Shown piece by piece: positions 51,974 through 59,838 of a DNA stretch of 64,000 bases. The stretch is from Actinoplanes sp. SE50/110 (GTDB lineage: Bacteria; Actinomycetota; Actinomycetes; Mycobacteriales; Micromonosporaceae). The DNA lies in assembly GCF_900119315.1 (NCBI RefSeq), contig NZ_LT827010.1, positions 2,340,001-2,404,000 of the forward strand. Reading direction: 5' to 3'. The translations under genes were made by a program, and so were the position numbers. Each line of letters begins with the position of its first letter. Positions within the stretch are counted from its first letter, which is position 1. The notes below the pieces were generated by a model that did no database searches, was not told the DNA's origin, and was given only the letters and a program-made list of their open reading frames with translations.

Positions 51974-53107
51974 TCACCGTCCGAACGCGACGGCCAGGGC
52001 CAGGACGAGCAGCACGCCGGCGATCACCAGGACGGCGGTGACCCGTCCCCGGACGCCGGTCGTGGTCGCGCCCGTGTGCACGGTGACCACGTCGTCCGGG
52101 GCGACGACGGCCCGGACCGGCGCGACGACGGCCGGCGCCGGAACGGGGGCGGGCGCGGGGGGCGGGGCCGGGACGGGTTCCGCCGGGACGAAGGGCGCCC
52201 AGCCGGGCGGGTCCAGCCCGGCGGCGGCCCGGGCGGCGCCCAGCGCGGCGGCCTGGGCGTGTTCCGCGGAGGCCGGGGTCACGGGACGGCCCAGCCCGGC
52301 GGACAGGACCGCGGCGACCGCCGGCATCCGGGCCAGGCCACCGGTCAGCAGCACGGGCGTCGCCACCGCGCTCAACGCGTCGCTGACCGGCGCCAGCAGC
52401 GTGCGGACCAGGTCGTCCAGGACGGCCCGGGTCACCTCCACGTCGCGGTGCGCCCCCGGCAGCCGGACCGTGACGGCCTCCTCGCCGGTCAGTCCCTCCC
52501 GGGCGGCGGCCATTGCCGAGCGCAACTCCCGTCGCTCGGAGCGGGCCGACAGCTCGTCCGCCCGGCCGGCACTCACGACGTACGAGAAAAGCAATTGATC
52601 GATGTCTTCGCCTCCGGCGGGAATGCGCCGCGGTGGCCCGGCCGGTTCGGGCACCGCGCCGGTACCGCGAAGCGGGGTGACCGTGCAGCTGGTGCCCCCG
52701 AGATGGCAGACGGTCACGAGTTCGCCGGCCGGCAGTGGCCCGGCCAGGTGCAGGGCCGCGGCGGCCGCGGTGGACAGCAGCAGCGGCTCGGTGACGGTGA
52801 TGCCGGCACGCCGCGCGGCGTCGAGCAGGGCCGCACGCCGATGCCCCGCCCAGCCGTCCGGGTACGTGAGGGCCACCCGCCCGGATGCGGGAACCGCGTC
52901 GAGCACCTCGCGGAGCAGGTCGGCGGCGAGCTCGACCGGCGCCCGTGGCACGCCGCGGACCAGCACCGGCGCGGCGGTGCCGAGCAGCGGCAGGACGGTG
53001 TCCCGGCCGGGCCGGCGGGCGGCGAGCAACGCCTGCTCGGCGCGGCCGCGACGCCAGACGGCCGCGGCGACGGTGGTGCCGCCGATGTCCACCCCCAGAG
53101 GGAACAT
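51974..53107 (-). CDS. Hsp70-like ATPase with C-terminal membrane anchor
   Basis: About 377 residues. GVDIGGTTVAAAVW is the phosphate-1 loop of the actin/Hsp70 ATPase superfamily; VCHLGGTSCTVTPL the phosphate-2 loop; VLLTGGLARMPAVAAVLSAGLGRPV the adenosine motif. The substrate-binding domain of DnaK is missing; instead a Pro/Ala linker (about residues 300-345) leads to one membrane helix (VTAVLVIAGVLLVLALAVAF) at the end. ATG 53107 or 53119 may be the start. It lies between the transglycosylase-like gene and the MoxR operon. The role is unknown; membrane-tethered Hsp70-like proteins may sense or recruit partners. Confidence 0.8.
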   Translation of the reverse strand: MFPLGVDIGGTTVAAAVWRRGRAEQALLAARRPGRDTVLPLLGTAAPVLVRGVPRAPVELAADLLREVLDAVPASGRVALTYPDGWAGHRRAALLDAARRAGITVTEPLLLSTAAAAALHLAGPLPAGELVTVCHLGGTSCTVTPLRGTGAVPEPAGPPRRIPAGGEDIDQLLFSYVVSAGRADELSARSERRELRSAMAAAREGLTGEEAVTVRLPGAHRDVEVTRAVLDDLVRTLLAPVSDALSAVATPVLLTGGLARMPAVAAVLSAGLGRPVTPASAEHAQAAALGAARAAAGLDPPGWAPFVPAEPVPAPPPAPAPVPAPAVVAPVRAVVAPDDVVTVHTGATTTGVRGRVTAVLVIAGVLLVLALAVAFGR

Positions 53108-53206
53108 GCCGTGATCCATCCTTCCGTGCCGTGTTGCGGAGGGTAGTTGATAGGCAACTCTCCGTTCAAATAAGGACGACATCTCAAAAGATCTTGGAGG
53201 GTACGA

Positions 53207-54193
53207 ATGACGGCACCGGGCGAGTCGGGGACGGGGAACCTGTCCTGGGTCCGCGATCGGGTGCGAGCCCTCGTGGACAACATCGAGCACGTGGTGCACG
53301 GCAACACCGAGGTGGTCCGCGCCGCGGTGACCTGCCTGCTCGCCGAGGGGCACCTGCTCATCGAGGGGGTCCCGGGGGTCGCGAAGACCACGCTCGCCAA
53401 GGCGATCGCCCACTCGATCGGCGGCCGGGTGCACCGCATCCAGTTCACGCCCGACCTGCTCCCCACCGACGTGGTCGGCGTCAACATCTACGACGCGGCC
53501 AACCAGCGCTTCGAGTTCCACTCCGGTCCGGTGTTCGCGAACATCGTGCTCGCCGACGAGATCAACCGGGCCTCGCCGAAGACCCAGTCGGCGCTGCTGG
53601 AGGCGATGGGCGAACGTCAGGTCTCGGTCGACGGGCGCACCTACGACCTGCCCGCGCCGCACTTCGTCATCGCGACCCAGAACCCGTACGACCACCAGGG
53701 CACCTACACGCTGCCCGAGGCCCAGCTGGACCGGTTCATGATGCAGCTGCGGCTCGGCTACCCGGCGCCGGAGCACGAGATGCGGGTGATCGGCGACGCG
53801 ATCGACCGCCGCCTGCCCGAGCAGCTCAGCGCCGTCACCGACACCGAGGAGCTGCTGCGCCTCATCGAGGTCGCGCGCACGGTGCACGTGGCCGAGCCGA
53901 TCCGGGCGTACGTGGTCGCGGTCGTCGGCGGTACGCGCAACCAGCCGGACACCGTGCGCCTCGGCGGCAGCCCCCGGGCCGGCAACGCGCTCGCGATGGC
54001 GGCCCAGGCCCGGGCCGCGACCGAGGGACGCGAGTACGTACTGCCCGACGACGTGAAGGCGATGGCCGTTCCGGTCCTGCGGCACCGGCTCGTGCTGACC
54101 CCCGAGGCGGCGATCCGGGGCGCCACGGCCGCCTCGGTCCTGGACGGGATCCTCGCCGCCGTGCCGGTGCCGCAGACGGCGACGGCCCGGTGA
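53207..54193 (+). CDS. MoxR-family AAA+ ATPase
   Basis: 328 residues. Walker A GVPGVAKTT, the MoxR-specific FTPDLLPTDVVG, Walker B IVLADEINRASPKTQSALLEAMGERQV, sensor 1 FVIATQNPYDHQGTYTLPEAQLDRF. GGAGGG precedes the ATG at 53207. MoxR ATPases act as chaperones and are nearly always encoded with a DUF58 protein and a transglutaminase-like protein, as here. First gene of a six-gene operon. Confidence 0.95.
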   Translation: MTAPGESGTGNLSWVRDRVRALVDNIEHVVHGNTEVVRAAVTCLLAEGHLLIEGVPGVAKTTLAKAIAHSIGGRVHRIQFTPDLLPTDVVGVNIYDAANQRFEFHSGPVFANIVLADEINRASPKTQSALLEAMGERQVSVDGRTYDLPAPHFVIATQNPYDHQGTYTLPEAQLDRFMMQLRLGYPAPEHEMRVIGDAIDRRLPEQLSAVTDTEELLRLIEVARTVHVAEPIRAYVVAVVGGTRNQPDTVRLGGSPRAGNALAMAAQARAATEGREYVLPDDVKAMAVPVLRHRLVLTPEAAIRGATAASVLDGILAAVPVPQTATAR

Positions 54194-54197
54194 CCCG

Positions 54198-55340
54198 TTG
54201 CTGACCCGCAGCGGATGGGCGGTGGCCGTCGCCGCCGTGGCGCTGCTCGTCGCCGCCGCCGTGCTGGGCTACCCGGAGCTGGCCGTGCTCGGCTATGCCG
54301 GGCTGTTCGCCCTGCTCGCCGCCGGGCTCTGGATGCTGGCCCGCCCCCAGCTGGTGGCCCGGCGGGAGATCCGGCCGAACCGGGTGACCGCCGGCGACGA
54401 GGCGGTCGGCGTGCTCACCGTGACCAACCAGATGAACCGCCGCTCCCCGCCGGTCTCGGTGACCGAGTCGGTGGACGGCCGGAGCGTGGGGGTGCCGGTG
54501 CCGAGCCTGGCCGCCCGGGAGAGCCACCTGTCCGGCTACCCGTTGCCGACCGACCGGCGCGGCGTCTACCAGGTCGGGCCGCTGACCGTCGGGCATGCCG
54601 ACCCGCTGCGGCTGATGGAGGTGGCCAAGCGGTTCGGCGAGGTGTCGACGCTGTGGGTGCACCCGCTGGTCGACACCGTGTACCCGCTGCCGACCGGTCG
54701 CAGCCAGGACCAGGACGGGCCGACCTCCAGCGTGGCGCCGCAGGGCGGAATCGCCTTCCACAGCCTTCGCGAGTACGTGCCCGGCGACGACTGGCGGCTC
54801 ATCCACTGGAAGTCCAGCGCGCGTACCGGCCAGTTGATGGTGCGGCACAACGTGGTCCCGAACGAGCCGCGCCTCATGATCGTGCTGGACACCAGCGTGG
54901 CCGCCTACGACGACGAGTCGTTCGAACACGCGGTCCGGGCCGCCGCCTCGCTGTCGGTGGCCGCGCTGCGCGCCGGGTTCCCGCTCGAACTGCGTACGAC
55001 CGGCGGCGAGGTCACCGTCGCGGAAGAGGACGGGCCGGGCCGCACGTCCGTGCTGGATCTGCTGGCCGCCGTCCGCCTCGACCCGGCCGACCGGGGCCTG
55101 GCCGCGCTGCCCGCGCTCGTCCCCGAACAGAGCGCCGTCTCGCTGGGCGTGGTGACCGGCCGGCCCGCCCAGGCCGAGCTGGCCGTGCTCCCGATGATCA
55201 GACCCCGGTTCCTGATGCTCAGCCTGGTGCAGTTCGCCGCGACCTTCCAGGCCGAGACGCGGCTGCCCGGCGTCGTGTCGGTCGCCGCGACCAGCCCCGC
55301 CGAATTCGCCCTCGCCTGGAACGAGTTGGTACGCCGATGA
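54198..55340 (+). CDS. DUF58 protein, MoxR partner
   Basis: 380 residues. Two N-terminal membrane helices (about 8-48), a beta domain, then the DUF58 core GIAFHSLREYVPGDDWRLIHWKSSARTGQLMVRH with a von Willebrand A-like fold following (LMIVLDTSVAAYDDESFE carries the DxSxx metal-site pattern). A TTG at 54198 is the closest usable start, four bases after the MoxR stop. The stop overlaps the next start (ATGA). Confidence 0.9.
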   Translation: MLTRSGWAVAVAAVALLVAAAVLGYPELAVLGYAGLFALLAAGLWMLARPQLVARREIRPNRVTAGDEAVGVLTVTNQMNRRSPPVSVTESVDGRSVGVPVPSLAARESHLSGYPLPTDRRGVYQVGPLTVGHADPLRLMEVAKRFGEVSTLWVHPLVDTVYPLPTGRSQDQDGPTSSVAPQGGIAFHSLREYVPGDDWRLIHWKSSARTGQLMVRHNVVPNEPRLMIVLDTSVAAYDDESFEHAVRAAASLSVAALRAGFPLELRTTGGEVTVAEEDGPGRTSVLDLLAAVRLDPADRGLAALPALVPEQSAVSLGVVTGRPAQAELAVLPMIRPRFLMLSLVQFAATFQAETRLPGVVSVAATSPAEFALAWNELVRR

Positions 55341-57478
55341 GAACCGGTCCTCTGCACCAAGCCGAGATCGCGCTGGGTACCGCGGCCGTCGCGGTGACCG
55401 CGCCGGTCTACGGCGCCTTCTTCGTCGGCCGGGGCTACCTGCTGCCGCTGCTGGTCGCCGCCGCGGGGGGCGCCACGATGGCCGTGCTCGCCGCGCTGAC
55501 CCACCTGCGGCACGCGTGGACCGCGGTGGCCGTCACCGGCGGGTTCCTGGTCGTGGCCGTCTACGCCGTGCTGCCGGGCACGCTGCGCTACGGCATCCCG
55601 ACCGGCACGACCCTGAGCACGCTCGGCACCGGGGTGAGTTTCGGCTGGATCCGGATGCTCACGGTGGGCGTGCCCGCGGACGTCCGGGGCGAGTTGCTGA
55701 TCACGCCGGCGCTGGTCCTCTACCTGTGCGGTTTCGCGGCCGCTCAGCTGTCGCTGCGTACCCGGTCGCTGTTCGCGCCCGCGGCCGTACCCCCGCTCGC
55801 CCTGCTCGCCGCGCTGCCGCTGACCGCCGGCCGGACAGCCGGGGCCATGACGATCACCGCGGTGATGCTGTTGGCCGGGCTGACCCAGGTGCTGATCCGC
55901 GCGGTCCGGACCGAGGGCGCCGAGGGCGGGTCCCGGCTGGCCGGCCGGGCGCTGTTCGGGCTGCCGGTGGTGGTGGCGGTCGTGGCCGCGGGAACCGGTT
56001 TCGCGAAGGTGGCGCCGATCGCCGGGCACCAGCGGTTCGACCCGCGCACGGTGGTGCCGGTGCCACTCACGATCGAGGACACGATCAACCCGCTGGCCGC
56101 GCTGAAGAGCCGGCTGCGGGAGAAGAATCCCCCCACCCTTTTCACGGTCCGGGGCTCAGGCCTGGACCGGGTCCGCACGGCCGTCCTGGACACCTACGAC
56201 GGCGCCGAGTGGACCTCCCACGACCGGTTCCTGCTCGCCGGGCACGAGCTGGCGCCCGGTCCGGGAACGCCCCACGGTGTCCAGGTCGGTCTGCACGTGC
56301 GGATCGACGCGCTGGAGGAGCCGTACCTGCCCGAGGCCGGCTGGCCGGAACAGATCACCGGATCCGGCATCGGGTACGCCGTCGCGTCCGGTGTGCTGGC
56401 GACGCCCGCGAAGGATCGGCACGGCCTCTCGTACGACCTGGTCGCCACCGTCCGCCCGCGGGACGCCGGGGCCCGCACCGCGCGACCGTTCGTGCCGTCC
56501 CCGCGCTACCTCGCGCTGCCCGCCGACTTCCCGGTCGAGCTGCGGCAGGAGGCCCAGACGCTCACTGCGGGCACGGCCGGTGACTACCCGAGGCTGGTCG
56601 CGCTGGAGACGCGCCTGCGGGCGTTGCGCTACGACCCGGCCACCCCGCCCGGTCACTCGCTGCACCGGCTGCGCGGGCTCTTCGGGCTCGGCACCAACCA
56701 GGTGGCCGGATACGCGGAGCAGCACGCGGCGGCGTTCGCCGTCCTGGCCCGCTCACTGGGTTACCCGGCCCGGGTGGCGACCGGCTACCTGCTGCGGCGC
56801 AGGTCACCCGCGCACGGCGTCTACACCGTACGGTCCACCGACGCGTACGCCTGGGCCGAGGTCAGCATGGCCGGATACGGCTGGATGGCGTTCGACCCCA
56901 CCAACCCCGACAACCGCCACACCCCGGCGCCTCCGCCGAACCCGGTGCCGAAGTCGCAACCGCAGGTGCGGCCGGGCGACGTCGCACCGAGCATGGTGGT
57001 CCGCCCCGACCTGGCCGCGCCCGTGCAGCTGTCGCCGTGGGACTGGGCGCTGATCGTGGCGGCCGCCCTCGTCGCCCTCGCCATCCTGTTGCCGGTCCTG
57101 GTCGTCGCCGAGAAGCAGCGGCGCACCCGCAGGCGTCGTCGCGGCACCCCGGCCCAGCGCATCAGCGGCGCCTGGCGGGAGAGCTCCGACCGGCTGCGCG
57201 AGGCCGGCGTGCCGATCCACCGCGCCTGGACCGTCCTGGAGACCGCCGACCACGCCCGCCGCCGCCTCGGCGACACCACGGCGCCGGTCGCCACGCTGGC
57301 GCCCCTGGTCGGCGCCGCCCTGTACGCCGCCGAACCGCCCGCCGCCGAGGCCGCGGAGGAGGCGTGGCGCGCCGACGCCGCCCTGCGGTCCGCGCTGCGC
57401 CGCGAGCGCGGACTGCCCGCCACCATGGCCGCGTGGATCGACCCGCGTCCGATTCTGATCCGCGATCGGAGCAACTGA
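55337..57478 (+). CDS. Transglutaminase-like membrane protein lacking catalytic Cys and His
   Basis: 713 residues: five to six N-terminal helices (about 12-230), an external domain, a C-terminal helix near residue 565 and a cytoplasmic tail (DUF4129-like). In the transglutaminase core the active-site segment, normally GDCEQxAxxFAxLAR, reads GYAEQHAAAFAVLARSLGYPARVATGY, with Ala in place of the Cys. The segment normally HAWxEV reads AYAWAEVSMAGYGWMAFDPT, with Tyr in place of the His; only the Asp remains. It cannot work by the standard Cys-His-Asp mechanism and is probably a binding or scaffold protein. Coupled to both neighbours (ATGA before, TGATG after). Confidence 0.9.
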   Translation: MRTGPLHQAEIALGTAAVAVTAPVYGAFFVGRGYLLPLLVAAAGGATMAVLAALTHLRHAWTAVAVTGGFLVVAVYAVLPGTLRYGIPTGTTLSTLGTGVSFGWIRMLTVGVPADVRGELLITPALVLYLCGFAAAQLSLRTRSLFAPAAVPPLALLAALPLTAGRTAGAMTITAVMLLAGLTQVLIRAVRTEGAEGGSRLAGRALFGLPVVVAVVAAGTGFAKVAPIAGHQRFDPRTVVPVPLTIEDTINPLAALKSRLREKNPPTLFTVRGSGLDRVRTAVLDTYDGAEWTSHDRFLLAGHELAPGPGTPHGVQVGLHVRIDALEEPYLPEAGWPEQITGSGIGYAVASGVLATPAKDRHGLSYDLVATVRPRDAGARTARPFVPSPRYLALPADFPVELRQEAQTLTAGTAGDYPRLVALETRLRALRYDPATPPGHSLHRLRGLFGLGTNQVAGYAEQHAAAFAVLARSLGYPARVATGYLLRRRSPAHGVYTVRSTDAYAWAEVSMAGYGWMAFDPTNPDNRHTPAPPPNPVPKSQPQVRPGDVAPSMVVRPDLAAPVQLSPWDWALIVAAALVALAILLPVLVVAEKQRRTRRRRRGTPAQRISGAWRESSDRLREAGVPIHRAWTVLETADHARRRLGDTTAPVATLAPLVGAALYAAEPPAAEAAEEAWRADAALRSALRRERGLPATMAAWIDPRPILIRDRSN

Positions 57479-59838
57479 TGAGGCGGTTCGCGCGTCGCCT
57501 CGCCGCCGGCGCCCGGGTCCTGACCGGCGTGGTCGGCGTCGGCACCATGGCCGTCGTCGGCGCCGGGCACGGCTATCCGGCCCAGGCCCCGCACCTGCTG
57601 ACCGGCTCGGCCTGGCTGCCGTCGACCGGCCCCGGCGAGGTGGAGCTGCTCGACGGGGTCAACACCGAGGTCGCCGCCCGGGTGCCGGTCGTCCCGGCGG
57701 CGCACGACTTCGACGTGGTCCAGCAGGGCGCGGACGCGTACGTGCTGGACACGGCGGACGGCACAGTCCGCAGGGTCGACGGCGCCACGATGACGGCCAC
57801 GCCGGCGGTCGGCGCCGTCCCGGGCGCGACCACCGGCGTGCGGATCTTCGCCGGCGACGGCGTGCTCTACGCGGTCGACACCGCGCACGGCCTGCTCGCC
57901 GACCTGGACCCGGCGACCCTCGCGCCGCGGGGCCGGCCGCGTCCGCTGGCGGCGGCCACCGACCCGGGCGCGACCGTGCTGGACGCGCGCGGGGTGTTGT
58001 GGGCGCTGGACGCCCGCACCGGGAACCTGACCGCCGTCCGGCGTGACCGCCGGATCGTCCGGCCGGCGGCCGTGACCCCCGGCGCGGGCCGGCTGGTGCT
58101 GGCCGGCGGCAAGCCGGTCCTGGCCGACCTGGCCACCGGCAACGCGTACGCCCTCGACCGGGACGGCAAGACCACCACGACGGTCCGCCTGGAGCTGGGC
58201 GGCGAGCCGGACCCGGCGATCGGCGGCTCACCCGGCCGGGCCCGGGTCTACCCGGCCTACCGGGGCACCGTCAGCGTGTGTGACCTGAACGCCGACGGCT
58301 GCTCGCAGGCCATCACCCTGACCGCCGCGACCGATCGGCTGGGCACTCCCGTCGAGAGCGGCGGCCGGCTGTTCGTCCCCGAGCCCGCCCACGGCCGCGT
58401 CTTCGTCGTCGACCCGGCCACCGGCAGCGTCGTGGCCCAGCCGACGGTTCTGCGGCCGGCGGCCGACTTCCAGCTGGTCGCCCGGGACGGCCAGGTCTTC
58501 TTCAACGACCCGCGCACCCGCCGAGCCGGAGTCATCCGGATGGACGGCTCGGTGCTGGCCGTGGCCAAGTACGACAAGAACGCCGCGGGCCCGGGCGCGG
58601 CACCGACCACCACGCCGCCGCCGACCGGCCCCCGGCCGCAACCCTCGGCGACGTCGGCTCCGGCGCCGCAGCCGACGAGGCATCACCCGTCGCCGCCGTC
58701 CTCCCCGGCCCCCGCCGAGGACCCGACCGGCAGCGCGATGGGTCAGTCCGGACCCCCGTCGAAGCCCGCCCCGTCGGCCAGCCCGGCACCGCCGGTGAAG
58801 CCCGCGGTCACCATCGAGGCCTCCGCCCCGACGGCGATGGTCGAGGACCTCGTCACCCTGGACCTGGTCGTCACCGCCGGCTCGCTCAAGCCGGACCACA
58901 TCACCTGGACCTTCGGCGACGGCACCGACGACACCGGCCCGCGGGTCGAACACCAGTGGGACAAGCCGGGGGAGTTCACCGTCGAGGCGACGGCGACCTT
59001 CCCCGGCGGCGCCGTCGCCTCCGCCGACGTCAAGATCGTGGTGACCGTCCGTCCCGTTCTCGCCCTGATGGCGGTCTACGGCGGGAAGGTCACCGGGCCG
59101 GGCGTCGACTGCCTCGCCGACTGCCTGATCCCTTTCGACGGCGCACCGACCCGGACCCTCACCGCCGTCCCCGATCCCGGTTTCGTCCTGTTCAGCTGGG
59201 GTGGTGACTGCAGCGGGACCGATCCGGTGTGCGTCGTGGACACCACGAAGAACCAGGTGGCGTCGGTGACCTTCCACCGGGTGGCGGTGTCGCTGACCGA
59301 GATGGCGACGGCCGCGACCTGGACCGGCGGCCGGGGCGCGCCGGCCTCCCGCGGCGAGATCTTCGACCCGAATTCGACCGCCCAGAAGGCGGGGGGCAGA
59401 GGCTTCGCCCTGGTGCACCCGCCCGGGAGCTGGATCCTGGAGGACGGCGTCGCCCCCGCACCCGAGTATCTGGAGACCCACCCGTCGTACACGGAGCCGG
59501 GATCGACGCAGGACGGCTGGATCCAGGGCGACTTCACCCTGCCGTCGCCGATCATCTTCGGCGATCACTTCCGGAGCCGGATCGGCTTCATCCAGCTCGA
59601 CCCGAGATCCGGGGTCTCGGTCGGTGAGGCCGACTTCGCGGTATCGGTCGTCATGCCCGACGGCACCGCACACGAGGTCTTCCGGACGCGCGACAAAGCC
59701 TCCGACCGCGTGATGCCCGACGTCGACGTCTCGCTCTCCTCGTGGCCGGGCGCCACCACGATCCGCCTCCGGGCCGAGACCGACGGTCCCTCCTCACAGG
59801 ACTGGTGCGCATGGGTCAATCCGCGCGTCGAAGGCTAA
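57478..59838 (+). CDS. Secreted propeller/PKD/InlB-repeat-like protein, paralogue 1
   Basis: 786 residues. An N-terminal hydrophobic segment (TGVVGVGTMAVVGAGHG) acts as signal or anchor. Residues about 40-365 form short repeats like a beta-propeller (VYVLDTADGTVRRVDG, LYAVDTAHGLLADLDP, LFVPEPAHGRVFVVDP). A Pro/Ser/Thr stalk (about 370-440) follows, then a PKD-like domain (ITWTFGDGTDDTGPRVEHQW), a bacterial repeat with FVLFSWGGDCSGTDPVCVVDTT, and a roughly 190-residue C-terminal beta domain. No enzyme motif is seen. The ATG overlaps the previous stop by one base. Likely an envelope-exposed adhesion or scaffold protein. Confidence 0.8.
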   Translation: MRRFARRLAAGARVLTGVVGVGTMAVVGAGHGYPAQAPHLLTGSAWLPSTGPGEVELLDGVNTEVAARVPVVPAAHDFDVVQQGADAYVLDTADGTVRRVDGATMTATPAVGAVPGATTGVRIFAGDGVLYAVDTAHGLLADLDPATLAPRGRPRPLAAATDPGATVLDARGVLWALDARTGNLTAVRRDRRIVRPAAVTPGAGRLVLAGGKPVLADLATGNAYALDRDGKTTTTVRLELGGEPDPAIGGSPGRARVYPAYRGTVSVCDLNADGCSQAITLTAATDRLGTPVESGGRLFVPEPAHGRVFVVDPATGSVVAQPTVLRPAADFQLVARDGQVFFNDPRTRRAGVIRMDGSVLAVAKYDKNAAGPGAAPTTTPPPTGPRPQPSATSAPAPQPTRHHPSPPSSPAPAEDPTGSAMGQSGPPSKPAPSASPAPPVKPAVTIEASAPTAMVEDLVTLDLVVTAGSLKPDHITWTFGDGTDDTGPRVEHQWDKPGEFTVEATATFPGGAVASADVKIVVTVRPVLALMAVYGGKVTGPGVDCLADCLIPFDGAPTRTLTAVPDPGFVLFSWGGDCSGTDPVCVVDTTKNQVASVTFHRVAVSLTEMATAATWTGGRGAPASRGEIFDPNSTAQKAGGRGFALVHPPGSWILEDGVAPAPEYLETHPSYTEPGSTQDGWIQGDFTLPSPIIFGDHFRSRIGFIQLDPRSGVSVGEADFAVSVVMPDGTAHEVFRTRDKASDRVMPDVDVSLSSWPGATTIRLRAETDGPSSQDWCAWVNPRVEG

